Origin: Pirellulales bacterium
GTDB taxonomy: Bacteria > Planctomycetota > Planctomycetia > Pirellulales > JALHPA01
Direction: 5' to 3'
DNA: 50,915 nucleotides
NCBI GenBank assembly: GCA_033762255.1
Contig: JANRLT010000012.1
Coordinates: 1 to 50,915, forward strand
Position 1 is the first letter of the stretch. The number at the start of each line of letters is the position of its first letter. Below the pieces are notes generated by a model that saw only the letters and a list, made by a program, of their open reading frames with translations, had not been told where the DNA came from and ran no database searches. Below, piece by piece: positions 40,562 to 49,360 of this stretch. The position numbers and the translations under genes are program-made.

Positions 40562-42250
40562 TCAGTCTCCCTTGGTCGCGCGTAAAATTTCATCCACGGA
40601 TGTATCGCCAGCCAGCACCTTTAGCCAGCCATCTTGACGCAGCGTCAGCATCCCCTCGGCCAGGGCCGCCTGCTTGATCGCCAGCGTGCCAATCCTTTCC
40701 TGTGATATCTGCCGAATGCGGTCGCTATTGACCAGTAATTCATAAATACCAAACCGCCCCTGGTAGCCCAGGTTCCGGCATAAGCGGCAGCCAACGTGCT
40801 TGTACAACGTTTGGCCCAGTTCGCGAAATTTTTCCCAGGGAAAGTCGCGCGGCATTTCATCGGCCGCCGGTTGATAAGGGACTTTGCAGTGGGGGCATAA
40901 CCGCCGAACCAACCGCTGGGCCATGACGGCCTCTACCGTGCTCGATACCAAAAATGGCTCCACGCCCATGTCCACCAAACGAGTGTAGGCCCCGGCGGCG
41001 TCGTTGGTGTGGAGCGTGCTAAAGACCAAGTGCCCGGTCAAGGACGCCTGGATGGCGTTTTCGGCCGTTTCCAAATCGCGGATTTCCCCCACCAGCACGA
41101 TATCCGGGTCATGCCGCAAGATACTGCGTAGCGACGCGCCAAACGTCAGGCCGATCTTGGGATGGACCTGGATCTGGTTGATACCCGGCAGTTGGTATTC
41201 GACCGGGTCTTCGGTCGTGATGATTTTGGTCGTGTCGTCCCGAATTTCCACCAGCGAACTGTACAACGTGGTCGTTTTGCCGGAGCCAGTCGGTCCCGTA
41301 ACCAGGATGATTCCGTGCGGCAGGCGGATCAGTTCTTGATAGCGGGCGTACAGTTCCGGCCCCATGCCCAGCTTGCGCAGGGAAAATTCCATGCGTCCTT
41401 TGTCCAGAATACGCATGACGATCCCCTCGCCATGAATCATCGGGATGACGCTAACGCGCACGTCCACTTCGCGTCCTTTGATCTTCAGCTGGATCCGGCC
41501 ATCCTGCGGCAAACGTTTTTCGGCGATGTTCAGCCGCGACATGATTTTGAGGCGGCTGATAATCGCCGCCTGAAATCGTGATAGCTCAGGCGGCGTGGGT
41601 TGGGTGTTCAAGATACCGTCGATCCGGTAGCGAATATGCAGCCCATCCCCCTGTGACTCGAGGTGGACGTCGCTCGCGCGCGTTTCGATCGCCTCGATGA
41701 GGATTTCGTTTACCAGCCGCACCACGGAGGGTTCTTGGGCTTCGTTGGATAGCTCCGACCCGTCGGTGACCAGGTCTTCCAGCAACTGCACCTGCTCATC
41801 GGTATTGGCGATCAGGTTGGTTACCGTTTCGCTGCCAACGCCCAGGCGGGATTTGATCAGCTTGGCAATTTCGGCGCGGCTGGCCAGGACGGGAATAATA
41901 TTTAATCCGGTGCTAGCCCCCAGTTCGTCCAGCGGATACAGGTCAAACGGGTCGCTGGTGGCGACGATCATGCTGCCGTTTTCCCGCCGAATGGGATAAA
42001 GGGCCTGACGGTGCAACAATTTTACGGGAAAGTTGGCCAGCAGCGATTCGTCAAATTTGGCCTCGGCCAAGTCGATAAAATCCAGCCCGACCTCCGCTCC
42101 GATGGCGCGCAGGGCTTGTTCCTCGGTCAAAATCCCTTTTTCCACGGCGATTTGATCAAGGCGCGTGCCGTTATGCTGCAAGGCTCGCAATTGTGCGACC
42201 TGCTGCGTGTCCAGCAATCCTCGTTTGAGCAGGATTTCTCCGGCTTCCAT
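40562..42250 (-). CDS. gspE: Type II secretion / type IV pilus assembly ATPase GspE
   Basis: A 562-residue cytoplasmic hexameric ATPase that powers pseudopilus growth. An N-terminal MshEN-like domain (about 1-150: LLKRGLLDTQQVAQLRALQ...VEKGILTEEQALRAIG) is followed by RASDVHLESQGDGLHIRYRIDG (N2 domain), Walker A G319-PTGSGK-T326, the Asp box, Walker B (DPDIVLVGEIRDLETAENAIQASLTGH), the His box (STLHTNDA) and a zinc-binding tetracysteine C452-x2-C455...C488-x2-C491. All active residues are present. It is the first gene of the operon; its leader (42251-42777) carries no obvious Shine-Dalgarno. Confidence 0.96.
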   Translation of the reverse strand: MEAGEILLKRGLLDTQQVAQLRALQHNGTRLDQIAVEKGILTEEQALRAIGAEVGLDFIDLAEAKFDESLLANFPVKLLHRQALYPIRRENGSMIVATSDPFDLYPLDELGASTGLNIIPVLASRAEIAKLIKSRLGVGSETVTNLIANTDEQVQLLEDLVTDGSELSNEAQEPSVVRLVNEILIEAIETRASDVHLESQGDGLHIRYRIDGILNTQPTPPELSRFQAAIISRLKIMSRLNIAEKRLPQDGRIQLKIKGREVDVRVSVIPMIHGEGIVMRILDKGRMEFSLRKLGMGPELYARYQELIRLPHGIILVTGPTGSGKTTTLYSSLVEIRDDTTKIITTEDPVEYQLPGINQIQVHPKIGLTFGASLRSILRHDPDIVLVGEIRDLETAENAIQASLTGHLVFSTLHTNDAAGAYTRLVDMGVEPFLVSSTVEAVMAQRLVRRLCPHCKVPYQPAADEMPRDFPWEKFRELGQTLYKHVGCRLCRNLGYQGRFGIYELLVNSDRIRQISQERIGTLAIKQAALAEGMLTLRQDGWLKVLAGDTSVDEILRATKGD

Positions 42251-42777
42251 GGCGGATACACTTATTAAAAAAGGTGGGTGGGGGTCGGCGGGGTGCAGCG
42301 TCGCGAAACGTGCAGGCGTGTCGCAAACGTCGGGGAATCATTTCCGCTGGGGACTCATGGCCAGAGGGAAAGTCTCTCTCCCCCCCGTACGGTAATCTGA
42401 CCAAACTGGCAGAATAATATCCCCATAGCAAATTCGCGAATTAGGCGGGATATCGCATTAAGCCTAAATCCCTTAATGACTTAGATGCAATAGCAAGGGC
42501 TGTGTCGCGCGTGCTAAGTCATTTTTGCCATATCCCCAACAGGAATTCTCTCATATTCATACTAATTAACCAAGCAAATTCCCGCCAGTTTCGGTTGAAC
42601 CCCGGAAATGCGGCGAATTTTACAGGTTTTTAGCCAGATGTTCAAATTCCAACCGACAAACTTTGCACATATAAAAATTCCCGTGAAATAAAAAAACCAC
42701 CGGCCAGAGCATGTAGGTGCCCTAGACCGGTGGCAAAGTTTACAACGCGAATGTTGGCTAAGTTTTAGTCTGAGAGA
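42251..42777. other. Leader region of the secretion operon
   Basis: 527 bases between gspE and the next minus-strand gene. It holds a terminator for that upstream gene (42686-42733) and then AT-rich sequence that should include the operon promoter. A small palindrome AATTCGCGAATT occurs near 42430. No gene or repeat family is seen. Confidence 0.45.
42686..42733 (-). terminator. Rho-independent terminator of the Gly-rich LTXXQ-like gene
   Basis: On the minus strand a stem with CCACCGG (42733-42727) and CCGGTGG (42703-42697) is followed by TTTTTTTATTT. It lies 44 bases after the stop codon at 42778. Confidence 0.85.
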
Positions 42778-43674
42778 TTAGAGTTCCGGGCCATCGACCG
42801 GGGGCCGTGCGGGACCACCCCCTTCGCCACCGCCAGGACCACCCCCTTCACCTCCGCCGGGACCACGTCCGCCGGGACCCCCAGGACCACCCCGACCACC
42901 ACGTCCGCCGCGGCCAAATTGGGCAAAGTCCATTTCAAACTTAGCGCCTTTCATTTTTTCCAGGCTGGATTTTTGATCGTCAGTCAGGACAGCCATCGAG
43001 CGGGATTCCAGTTCTTTTTGCAGTTCTTGCATGGCTTCACGGTTGCCGCCGCCAGGACCGCCCCCTCCCGGACCACCCCGTCCGCCAGGACCCCCGCGAC
43101 CGAATAACTTGCTGATTTCCTCACGAATTTCAGTGCTAATTTCTTCGAGCTTGGTCTTTTGTTCGTCAGTGATTTTGAGAGCGGTCGCCACTTCGGGGTT
43201 TTGCAACGCGCGGACGCCCTGCATTTGGATGCTGATTTCCTTGAGGCGGGTTTTTTGCTTGTCATCCAGCACCCCCTCTAGCTTGGTTTGCAGTTCCTTA
43301 GTCTTTGGCTCCATCTTTTTGCGCATGTCTTCCATCATGGTGCGGCGTTCTTCGTCACTGGCGTCGCGCATTTTTTCACGCATGTCGCCAAAGGCCTCTT
43401 GCATGGCGGTGCGGGATTCCTCGCCAATTTCTTTGATTTTGGCGATTTGATCCTCGGTAATGGCCAGTTCTTTTTGCAGTTGTTCGTTCTGCAGCAGCAT
43501 CACATTGTTACCACCAGGCCCGCCAAATCCTCCCCCAGGGCCCCCAAACCCCCCAAAGCCGCCAGGCCCGCCAAAGCCCCGGCCACCACCAGGTTGGGCA
43601 AAAACTGCGCTCTGGCTGGCCAATGCCAAGCCACAGGCGATAGCAACGCTTAACACGAACGTGCGTGCGGACAT
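42778..43674 (-). CDS. Exported Gly-rich protein with Spy/LTXXQ-like helical segments
   Basis: A 298-residue protein; CAGGAG seven bases upstream supports the ATG at 43674. A signal peptide ends at VFAQ. Two helical, highly charged segments (QKELAITEDQIAKIKEIGEESRTAMQEAFGDMREKMRD...; ATALKITDEQKTKLEEISTEIREEI) have the 'L.iT.eQ..k' pattern of Spy/CpxP-like proteins. Three Gly-rich blocks (GGPGGFGGFGG; GRGGPGGRGG; GGPGGGEGGG) separate and follow them. Probably a periplasmic or surface chaperone-like or metal-responsive protein, though this is inferred from the repeat pattern alone. It is divergent from a Gly-rich EF-hand protein with the same GGPGG repeats. Confidence 0.7.
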   Translation of the reverse strand: MSARTFVLSVAIACGLALASQSAVFAQPGGGRGFGGPGGFGGFGGPGGGFGGPGGNNVMLLQNEQLQKELAITEDQIAKIKEIGEESRTAMQEAFGDMREKMRDASDEERRTMMEDMRKKMEPKTKELQTKLEGVLDDKQKTRLKEISIQMQGVRALQNPEVATALKITDEQKTKLEEISTEIREEISKLFGRGGPGGRGGPGGGGPGGGNREAMQELQKELESRSMAVLTDDQKSSLEKMKGAKFEMDFAQFGRGGRGGRGGPGGPGGRGPGGGEGGGPGGGEGGGPARPPVDGPEL

Positions 43675-43939
43675 AAATAACTCCTGCTAATGGAAAATGC
43701 GATAAGTTTAAGGGCATGTTTGCCACTCTGGTTCTGATAAACACCCACGTGAATCAGAGGTTTCGCGGTTTTCCGATATAATTTGACATTATCCGGCCTA
43801 AAGCGCGAATTATCATAAAATGGAACTTTCCTCGGCGCGCGGGGTTAAATTATCATCAAATTAGATGAGTTTTCTCTGAATATGTCTTCCTGATGCTTTC
43901 CGTCCACGCGAAAAATCCATTTTTTTATTGCTTATTTCC

Positions 43940-45376
43940 ATGCTGACACGTAACAAATGGCTGTTTTTCACTGGTCCCGACGCCATGTGGGGGAATTACC
44001 TGGGTCTGATGGGTGCCACGTTGCTGTTTTTCCTAAGCGCGGGGCCAGCACCGGTTTTTGCCCAGGATGCGGATTTAGATACGTACTTGTCCCGCAAGGA
44101 TGAAAACCAAAACGGGATGCTAGAACCAGAGGAAATCGCCAACGGGCGTACCCTAAAAAACGCCATTGAACGGGGAATCAAGGACCGTCAAGTAAGCCAA
44201 AATCAGGCTTCCCTACCCATTGCCAAGGCCAAAACGGTCATGTTGCGTTATAAAAACGACATGGTCAAGGAAGGCCGCTGGAATATTGATGCGGGGGGAG
44301 GAGGAGGAGGATTTGGTGGCGGACCGGGGGGGGGTGGGCCCGGAGGTGGTGGACCCTGGGGAGGTGGCGGTCCCGGCGGAGGTCCCTGGGGAGGCCGTGG
44401 TGGACCGGGTGGCGGCGAAGGTGGACCGTGGGGAGGCCGTGGTGGACCTGGCGGCGAAGGTGGCCCCTGGGGAGGCCGTGGTGGACCTGGCGGCGGCGAA
44501 GGTGGACCGTGGGGCGGTGATCGCGAACGCAACCGCGATAACGCTAGCGAGAGTGGGTCGGGAGGGGGAAAGAAATCTGAACGCAAATCATCCGGAGAGG
44601 CTCCTGGAGTTCCGGGTTTTGGCGTGGCACGTGAGATACCAGAAATAAAGGGTTTTGGTGGTGCGCTCCAGAGCGCCGCCGCCGACAAATCTGACGTGGG
44701 ACGTGATCCACCCCCGGAAAATCGTGAAAACCGCGATGGCCCCCGTGAAAACCGCGATCGTGAAAACCGGGAAGTCGTTACCAACCCCGGCAATCCAGCA
44801 CCCGGAGGACCTCGGGGTGGACCGGGGGGCGGGCCCGGGCCGGGACGCGACCGTGAGCGAGAAGATCGCGAACGCCGGGAAAAAACGAAAGAAGCCGCCC
44901 GCAGTATGATTAAGCAATACGACAAAAATAAAGATGATGTCCTGAGCAAAGCCGAAGGGGAATGGGATAAATTTCGCGGCGATCCCTCCAATGCCGACTA
45001 CAACAAAGATGGCATTATCACCCATGATGAGTTGACTGATCGGCTGGTTGAAAAAAGCCGCGAAGGAATGGGAGGGGGGGGGGCCGGTCCTGGTCCTGGT
45101 GGCGGCGGTTATGGGGGGGGCGGAGGCTATGCCAGCAAGCCCAGTGTGGGGGCCAATGGCAAACCGTTGCGACATTTGACCCCGACGGAACGCCTGCCCG
45201 AGGGGTTGCCCGGTTACTTTTTGCGTAATGACACGAATGGCGATGGCCAGGTGAGCATGTCGGAATACGCGGCGAGTTACAGCAACGAAAAAGCGGCCGA
45301 ATTCATGCGAATTGACGCGAATGGGGATGGCATCATTACCCCGGCGGAATGTTTAGCCGCGGAACGGCGAAAATAA
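43940..45376 (+). CDS. Exported EF-hand protein with Gly-rich middle (five EF-hands)
   Basis: A 478-residue protein from the ATG at 43940 (a TTG at 43928 is less likely). A signal peptide ends near PVFAQD. EF-hand loops are DENQNGMLEPEEI near the N-terminus, then DKNKDDVLSKAE, DYNKDGIITHDEL, DTNGDGQVSMSEY and DANGDGIITPAEC in the C-terminal third. The last two pairs are canonical calcium sites. Between them lie about 90 residues of GGPGGGGPWGGRGGPGG repeats and an Arg/Glu/Asn-rich stretch (RENRDGPRENRDREN). Probably a calcium-dependent surface or matrix protein. It is divergent from the LTXXQ-like gene and may share its regulation. Confidence 0.75.
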   Translation: MLTRNKWLFFTGPDAMWGNYLGLMGATLLFFLSAGPAPVFAQDADLDTYLSRKDENQNGMLEPEEIANGRTLKNAIERGIKDRQVSQNQASLPIAKAKTVMLRYKNDMVKEGRWNIDAGGGGGGFGGGPGGGGPGGGGPWGGGGPGGGPWGGRGGPGGGEGGPWGGRGGPGGEGGPWGGRGGPGGGEGGPWGGDRERNRDNASESGSGGGKKSERKSSGEAPGVPGFGVAREIPEIKGFGGALQSAAADKSDVGRDPPPENRENRDGPRENRDRENREVVTNPGNPAPGGPRGGPGGGPGPGRDREREDRERREKTKEAARSMIKQYDKNKDDVLSKAEGEWDKFRGDPSNADYNKDGIITHDELTDRLVEKSREGMGGGGAGPGPGGGGYGGGGGYASKPSVGANGKPLRHLTPTERLPEGLPGYFLRNDTNGDGQVSMSEYAASYSNEKAAEFMRIDANGDGIITPAECLAAERRK

Positions 45377-45449
45377 CTGGATATTATCCCCGGTGAAATG
45401 TCTAATAACCAGCAGCGAGGATCATTCCTGAGTATGCTGGCGGACATTT

Positions 45450-46142
45450 ATGGGACTAACCATCCATTTTGAATTTAAGTTTCAAGGGACCAGCGCGGCC
45501 GCGTTGACCGTGGTGGAAACATTATTCGCAACGGCGGAACAGCAAAAGTTCCCGACCCTCTTGGAAGTTACCACGGTCCTTGATCCGCCGCCGGACGAGG
45601 AGTATCCCGGCGGATTTATCGGTATTTTTTCCATCCGCTATCTGCACAAAATCAAAACTCCGTTGCGCGAACTGCACGCATTTGTTACGGATCCCGGTGA
45701 AGGGAGCGAATCCGCCGAAATTGGATTGGCGCGTTTTGATGAACAACCCGGGGCAAACGGTGAGTACTCTTGGTTCTGGAACGGCTTTTGTAAAACCCAA
45801 TATGCCAGCGATCCGCGGCATGGCGGGATCGAGAATTTTTTGCGCTGCCATCTGGGCCTGGTGGCCATTTTTGATCGGGCGGGTCAAATCCCCGGCATGC
45901 AGGTCCGGGTGGTCGACGAGAGTGATTATTGGGATCACCGTGATCTCGATAAGCTGGTCCAGCAAATCAATCGCTGGAATCAAATGATCGCCGCCTTTGC
46001 GGGAAAGCTAAAAGACCACTTGCCGGGCCAAGTAACCGGTCCCATCCTGGAAAATCCCCGCTTTGAACATTTGGAAGCGGAAGGTGTTCGCGAGTGGGAA
46101 TCTTGGAATGACGGAAATGACAATGAAACAAAGCCTGCCTAA
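45450..46142 (+). CDS. Conserved-looking protein of unknown function
   Basis: A 230-residue soluble protein with no signal peptide, starting MGLTIHFEFKFQGTSAAAL. It alternates predicted strands and helices, with aromatic-rich segments (EYSWFWNGFCKTQY; DYWDHRDLDKLVQQINRWNQMIAAF) and an acidic end. I recognise no family. It sits 73 bases after the EF-hand gene and about 175 bases before amn, all in one direction, but the gaps give no sign of tight coupling. Confidence 0.6.
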   Translation: MGLTIHFEFKFQGTSAAALTVVETLFATAEQQKFPTLLEVTTVLDPPPDEEYPGGFIGIFSIRYLHKIKTPLRELHAFVTDPGEGSESAEIGLARFDEQPGANGEYSWFWNGFCKTQYASDPRHGGIENFLRCHLGLVAIFDRAGQIPGMQVRVVDESDYWDHRDLDKLVQQINRWNQMIAAFAGKLKDHLPGQVTGPILENPRFEHLEAEGVREWESWNDGNDNETKPA

Positions 46143-46317
46143 CCTGCTTTCCCGGTCATGACCGAAAATTTGGCGGCACTTCGTGGAGCGGGGCAAACTT
46201 CTCTTGCGGTTTTGCCGGTGGCCCGATTCAATGCAGGGATGAAATGGAGGCGTTGGCGGGATAGCCATTCTCCTTGCCAATATCTCCCCACTCTATCCGC
46301 CATGACGGGGAAAACCC

Positions 46318-47091
46318 ATGAAAGACCGCCTGGACATTGCCCGTAATTGGCTCCCGCGGTATACCGGCATGCCGCTGGCCGAATTTGGCGAGTACATCCT
46401 GCTCACCAATTTTCAGTATTACGTGGAACGGTTTGCCAATAAGTTTGCGGCGCGGGTCTATGGGGATGGCCGCCCGATGCAGGCGGTGACGAATTCCGCC
46501 GGACTGACGCTGATTAACTTTGGCATCGGTTCCGCCAATGCCGCCACGGTTATGGATTTGTTGTCGGCCATCCCCCCCAAGGGGGTGTTGTTTCTGGGGA
46601 AATGCGGGGGGCTAAAGAAATCCACGGAAATCGGCCATTTTATATTGCCCATTGCCGCGATCCGGGGAGAAGGGACCAGCAGCGATTACTTTCCGCCCGA
46701 GGTCCCCGCGTTGCCGTCATTCAAGCTGCACAAGTTTGTCTCGGACAGGATCGTCGAGCGCAACTTAGAATACCGCACCGGTGTCATCTACACCACCAAC
46801 CGCCGTTTATGGGAACATGATGAAGAGTTTCGTCGGCGGTTGGAACGACTGACATGCATTGGCATCGATATGGAGACCGCCACGATCTTTATCGTGGGCC
46901 ACTATAACGAAATCAGCCGCGGAGCGTTGTTGTTGGTCTCTGATGTGCCCACGACGCCTGATGGGGTCAAGACCGAGGAATCCGACCGCTTGGTGACCCA
47001 TAATTGGTCTGATGTGCACATCGACATTGGCATCGAGGCGATGACCGAAATTGGCAGCCGGGGAGAGCGGATCAAGCACTTTCGGCATTAA
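46318..47091 (+). CDS. amn: AMP nucleosidase, short form
   Basis: A 257-residue enzyme of the PNP/UDP phosphorylase fold that splits AMP into adenine and ribose 5-phosphate. Landmarks are FGEYILLTNFQYYVERFA, ITLINFGIGSANAATVMDLL, GVLFLGKCGGLKKSTEIGHFILPIAAIRGEGTSSDYFPPEVPALPSF, YRTGVIYTTNRRLWEHDEEF, GIDMETATIFIVGHYN and LLLVSDVPTTPDGVKTEESD, the Asp of the last being catalytic in the family. It lacks the N-terminal regulatory domain of the 484-residue E. coli Amn, like the short forms in Bacteroidota. It stands alone, with a hairpin just after its stop. Confidence 0.92.
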   Translation: MKDRLDIARNWLPRYTGMPLAEFGEYILLTNFQYYVERFANKFAARVYGDGRPMQAVTNSAGLTLINFGIGSANAATVMDLLSAIPPKGVLFLGKCGGLKKSTEIGHFILPIAAIRGEGTSSDYFPPEVPALPSFKLHKFVSDRIVERNLEYRTGVIYTTNRRLWEHDEEFRRRLERLTCIGIDMETATIFIVGHYNEISRGALLLVSDVPTTPDGVKTEESDRLVTHNWSDVHIDIGIEAMTEIGSRGERIKHFRH

Positions 47092-47096
47092 TGTAC

Positions 47097-47117
47097 TCAT
47101 CACACTCCGTGTGATGA
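47097..47117. other. Hairpin after amn
   Basis: TCATCACAC-TCC-GTGTGATGA: a 9-base perfect stem six bases after the amn stop. No T-run follows. A partial echo (CAGTGTGATGGTGTGACG) lies at 47127-47144. Confidence 0.5.
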
Positions 47118-47300
47118 AATCCAAACAGTGTGATGGTGTGACGAGATTCAAACCGTGTGTGGAATCGATGGTTTGCCGCGACACGCGGCGGAGCGTGGAT
47201 TTCCGAACAAGGGAGGCGGTTCGCAAGGGAAAACTTTCCGCCCTAACACCTCAAATTTGAAATCCAAAAATCTCAAATTTGGCAACCATAGACCACCACT

Positions 47301-48197
47301 TTAATGATCAGTCTGGGAATGCTCCCCGCTGGAGGCCGCATTGGTGTGTCCCTCTGCGTGCCCATGTCCGTCATCAGACGCGTGCCCATGTCCCTTTTCG
47401 TGCGCATGTTCCGCTTCGTGGCCATGCCCCTCTCCGTGGGCAGGCGACTCATGAGTGTTTCCCTGTTCGCCCGCTGGCGCGTGGGCTTGGCTGACATCCT
47501 CGATCAACTCATTGAGCAGGTAAATCTCCACTCGCGAGCTATGGTTGAGCCATTCGGCGTTGGATTGAAACGGCAGCGGTTCATAACTGGCCGATTGGCT
47601 GAGGCGAATCCGGCGCGGATCAATCCCCGCCTCCAATAACAACCGCATGACCGTGTCGCAACGGGCATAGGCCAATTCCCAGGAGCTGCCGTGTGCGCTG
47701 TCAGCGGGAAGCGCGCGGCGTCCTGTATGCCCCCGAATTTCGATGCGGTTGGTCTTGCCCAAGAGCAGTGGCGTAAAGGCTTGCAGTTGACGCTGCTGGT
47801 CGGGGGTGAGTTCGGTGGAGAATTCTTCAAAGGGGATCATCGTGCCGACGCTGGATCGCTGGCCCGCGAACGGCATCAGAGGGGGAATCACCTTCAGGCT
47901 GTCACCACGGATCACAATTGTGTCGGGAGGGGGTTTGTCGGTTGGCTCGGCCGAGCTATTGGTTTTGGTCTGTTGTTTGATGCGGCTGCCGCCGGGATGC
48001 AGGTTTTTGCGAAACTGGGGCAAAGGGCTGCCCGCGGGCCGATCTTTCGTTCCATAGGGATCGCTAAAATACTGGGCGACCGCCTCCTTGACCGGTTTAT
48101 TTTGGGAAACGAGCCACATCACCATAAAAAAGGCCATCATCGCCGTCACAAAGTCGGCGTAGGCCACTTTCCAAGCTCCCCCCCCCTTTCCAGCCAT
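47301..48197 (-). CDS. motB: Flagellar stator protein MotB with His-rich tail
   Basis: A 298-residue protein. The N-terminus GAWKVAYADFVTAMMAFFMVMWLVSQ contains the single membrane helix and the essential proton-binding Asp of the A-Y-A-D-F motif. A plug-like segment and linker follow, then an OmpA-like peptidoglycan-binding domain (RQLQAFTPLLLGKTNRIEIRGHTGRR...SWELAYARCDTVMRLLLEAGIDPRRIRLSQSA...NHSSRVEIYLLNE). The last 60 or so residues are an extra tail with 14 His in HGH, HAH and EH patterns, not a usual part of MotB. The gene follows motA, with 296 bases between that carry repeats. Confidence 0.93.
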   Translation of the reverse strand: MAGKGGGAWKVAYADFVTAMMAFFMVMWLVSQNKPVKEAVAQYFSDPYGTKDRPAGSPLPQFRKNLHPGGSRIKQQTKTNSSAEPTDKPPPDTIVIRGDSLKVIPPLMPFAGQRSSVGTMIPFEEFSTELTPDQQRQLQAFTPLLLGKTNRIEIRGHTGRRALPADSAHGSSWELAYARCDTVMRLLLEAGIDPRRIRLSQSASYEPLPFQSNAEWLNHSSRVEIYLLNELIEDVSQAHAPAGEQGNTHESPAHGEGHGHEAEHAHEKGHGHASDDGHGHAEGHTNAASSGEHSQTDH

Positions 48198-48279
48198 GAG
48201 TCGTGCCTTCTGTTAATTCAATGACTAAGTGCGAATTACGAAATGCGAAATCAATACAAAATTCTATAGCGTGCCATTC

Positions 48280-48357
48280 GGCGACAGAGTCGCCTCCTAC
48301 AACTCTCTCTGCGTGCCCCTCCGCCCCCCAGCACTTACCGGCGGACTAACGTCCGCC
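48280..48357. repeat. REP hairpins in the motA-motB gap
   Basis: GGCGAC-AGA-GTCGCC followed by TCCTAC (48280-48300), and GGCGGAC-TAAC-GTCCGCC followed by GCTCG (48340-48357). The first carries the CTAC foot; the second does not and may belong to another hairpin family. Confidence 0.62.
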
Positions 48358-48372
48358 GCTCGCCAAATTTTA

Positions 48373-48480
48373 TCCCTCTCCTCCCGTCTCCCGTCTCTCG
48401 TCTCCCATCTCCCGCCTCCCATCTCCCATCTCCCGTCTCTCACCTCCCACCACTCGCCCCTCGTCCCTCGTCCCTCGCCC
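48373..48480. repeat. Pyrimidine tract of CTCCCGTCTC-type steps
   Basis: About 108 bases of near-pure pyrimidine built from CTCCCGTCTC and CTCCCATCTC steps, then TCGTCCC steps, ending just before the motA stop (48494). The complementary purine version (GGGAGACGGGAGACGAGAGAC) occurs at 22194-22222. It could form triplex-like structure or be slippage-prone. Confidence 0.6.
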
Positions 48481-48493
48481 CGCATCTCGCCGC

Positions 48494-49360
48494 CTATTTC
48501 CCCGCCGCGTCCACCTCGGCCAGCATCTTGTCCAGTTCCTCGCGGTTCGGTCGGACATCGCTAGTCAGGCCGCGGCGGGCTTGCTCGATCGCCACGCGGG
48601 GGGGGACGTTATCCACAAAGGCCAAAATGATCGCGGCGGTCGTGCGAAAAAATGCAAATTCCGCCATCCCCCGCAGTTCTAGTTGCGCGGCCAAGGGGGC
48701 CAAAAAACCGTAAGACATCAAAATCCCCAAAAACGTCCCCACGAGCGCGGCACCGACTTTGTGGCCGATCTCTTCGACCGGTCCGCTGATCGCCCCCATC
48801 GTGATCACGATGCCCAACACCGCCGCCACGATCCCAAACCCCGGCAGGGCGTCCGCGGTTTTAGTTAGTACAATCAACGGAATATGGTGCTCGTCCTCCA
48901 TGACTTTGAGCTCTTTATCCAGCATCGCGGAAAGCTGCTGTGGGCTGGCCGAACCGTCGATCACGGTTGAAAGCGCGCCGCTGATAAATTCCGACAAGTG
49001 GTGGTTCTTGGCCACTAGGGGATATTTTTGAAAAATCGCGCTGTCATGCGGATGCGAAATGTGCGATTCCAGCGCCAGCAGCCCCTCGCGGCGGGCGGTC
49101 TTGAGCAGGTCGTACATGCACATCATCAGATCGCGGTACGCCGCCTTGCTAAAGGGATTCCCCCCCATGCTGGCGAGTATCATCTTAAACAGATCAATCA
49201 CGACCTTGGGCGAGGAACTCACCAGCATCCCGCCAAACGCTGCCCCGCCGATGGTGACAATTTCGGACGGGTGGATCAGCGCGCCAATCTCTCCCCCGGC
49301 CATGGTAAAGCCGCCCAAGACCGAGCCGATCACCACGATAAAGCCGACGATGACGATCAT
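48494..49360 (-). CDS. motA: Flagellar stator protein MotA
   Basis: A 288-residue protein with four membrane helices. Family landmarks are IVGFIVVIGSVLGGFTMAGGEIGALIHPSEIVTIGGAAFGGML, the cytoplasmic charges in ARREGLLALESHI that interact with FliG, the conserved Pro segment DALPGFGIVAAVLGIVITMGAI, and GHKVGAALVGTFLGILMSYGFLAPLA. With MotB it forms the ion-driven stator of the flagellar motor. It precedes motB on the same strand. No other flagellar gene lies in the window. Confidence 0.96.
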   Translation of the reverse strand: MIVIVGFIVVIGSVLGGFTMAGGEIGALIHPSEIVTIGGAAFGGMLVSSSPKVVIDLFKMILASMGGNPFSKAAYRDLMMCMYDLLKTARREGLLALESHISHPHDSAIFQKYPLVAKNHHLSEFISGALSTVIDGSASPQQLSAMLDKELKVMEDEHHIPLIVLTKTADALPGFGIVAAVLGIVITMGAISGPVEEIGHKVGAALVGTFLGILMSYGFLAPLAAQLELRGMAEFAFFRTTAAIILAFVDNVPPRVAIEQARRGLTSDVRPNREELDKMLAEVDAAGK

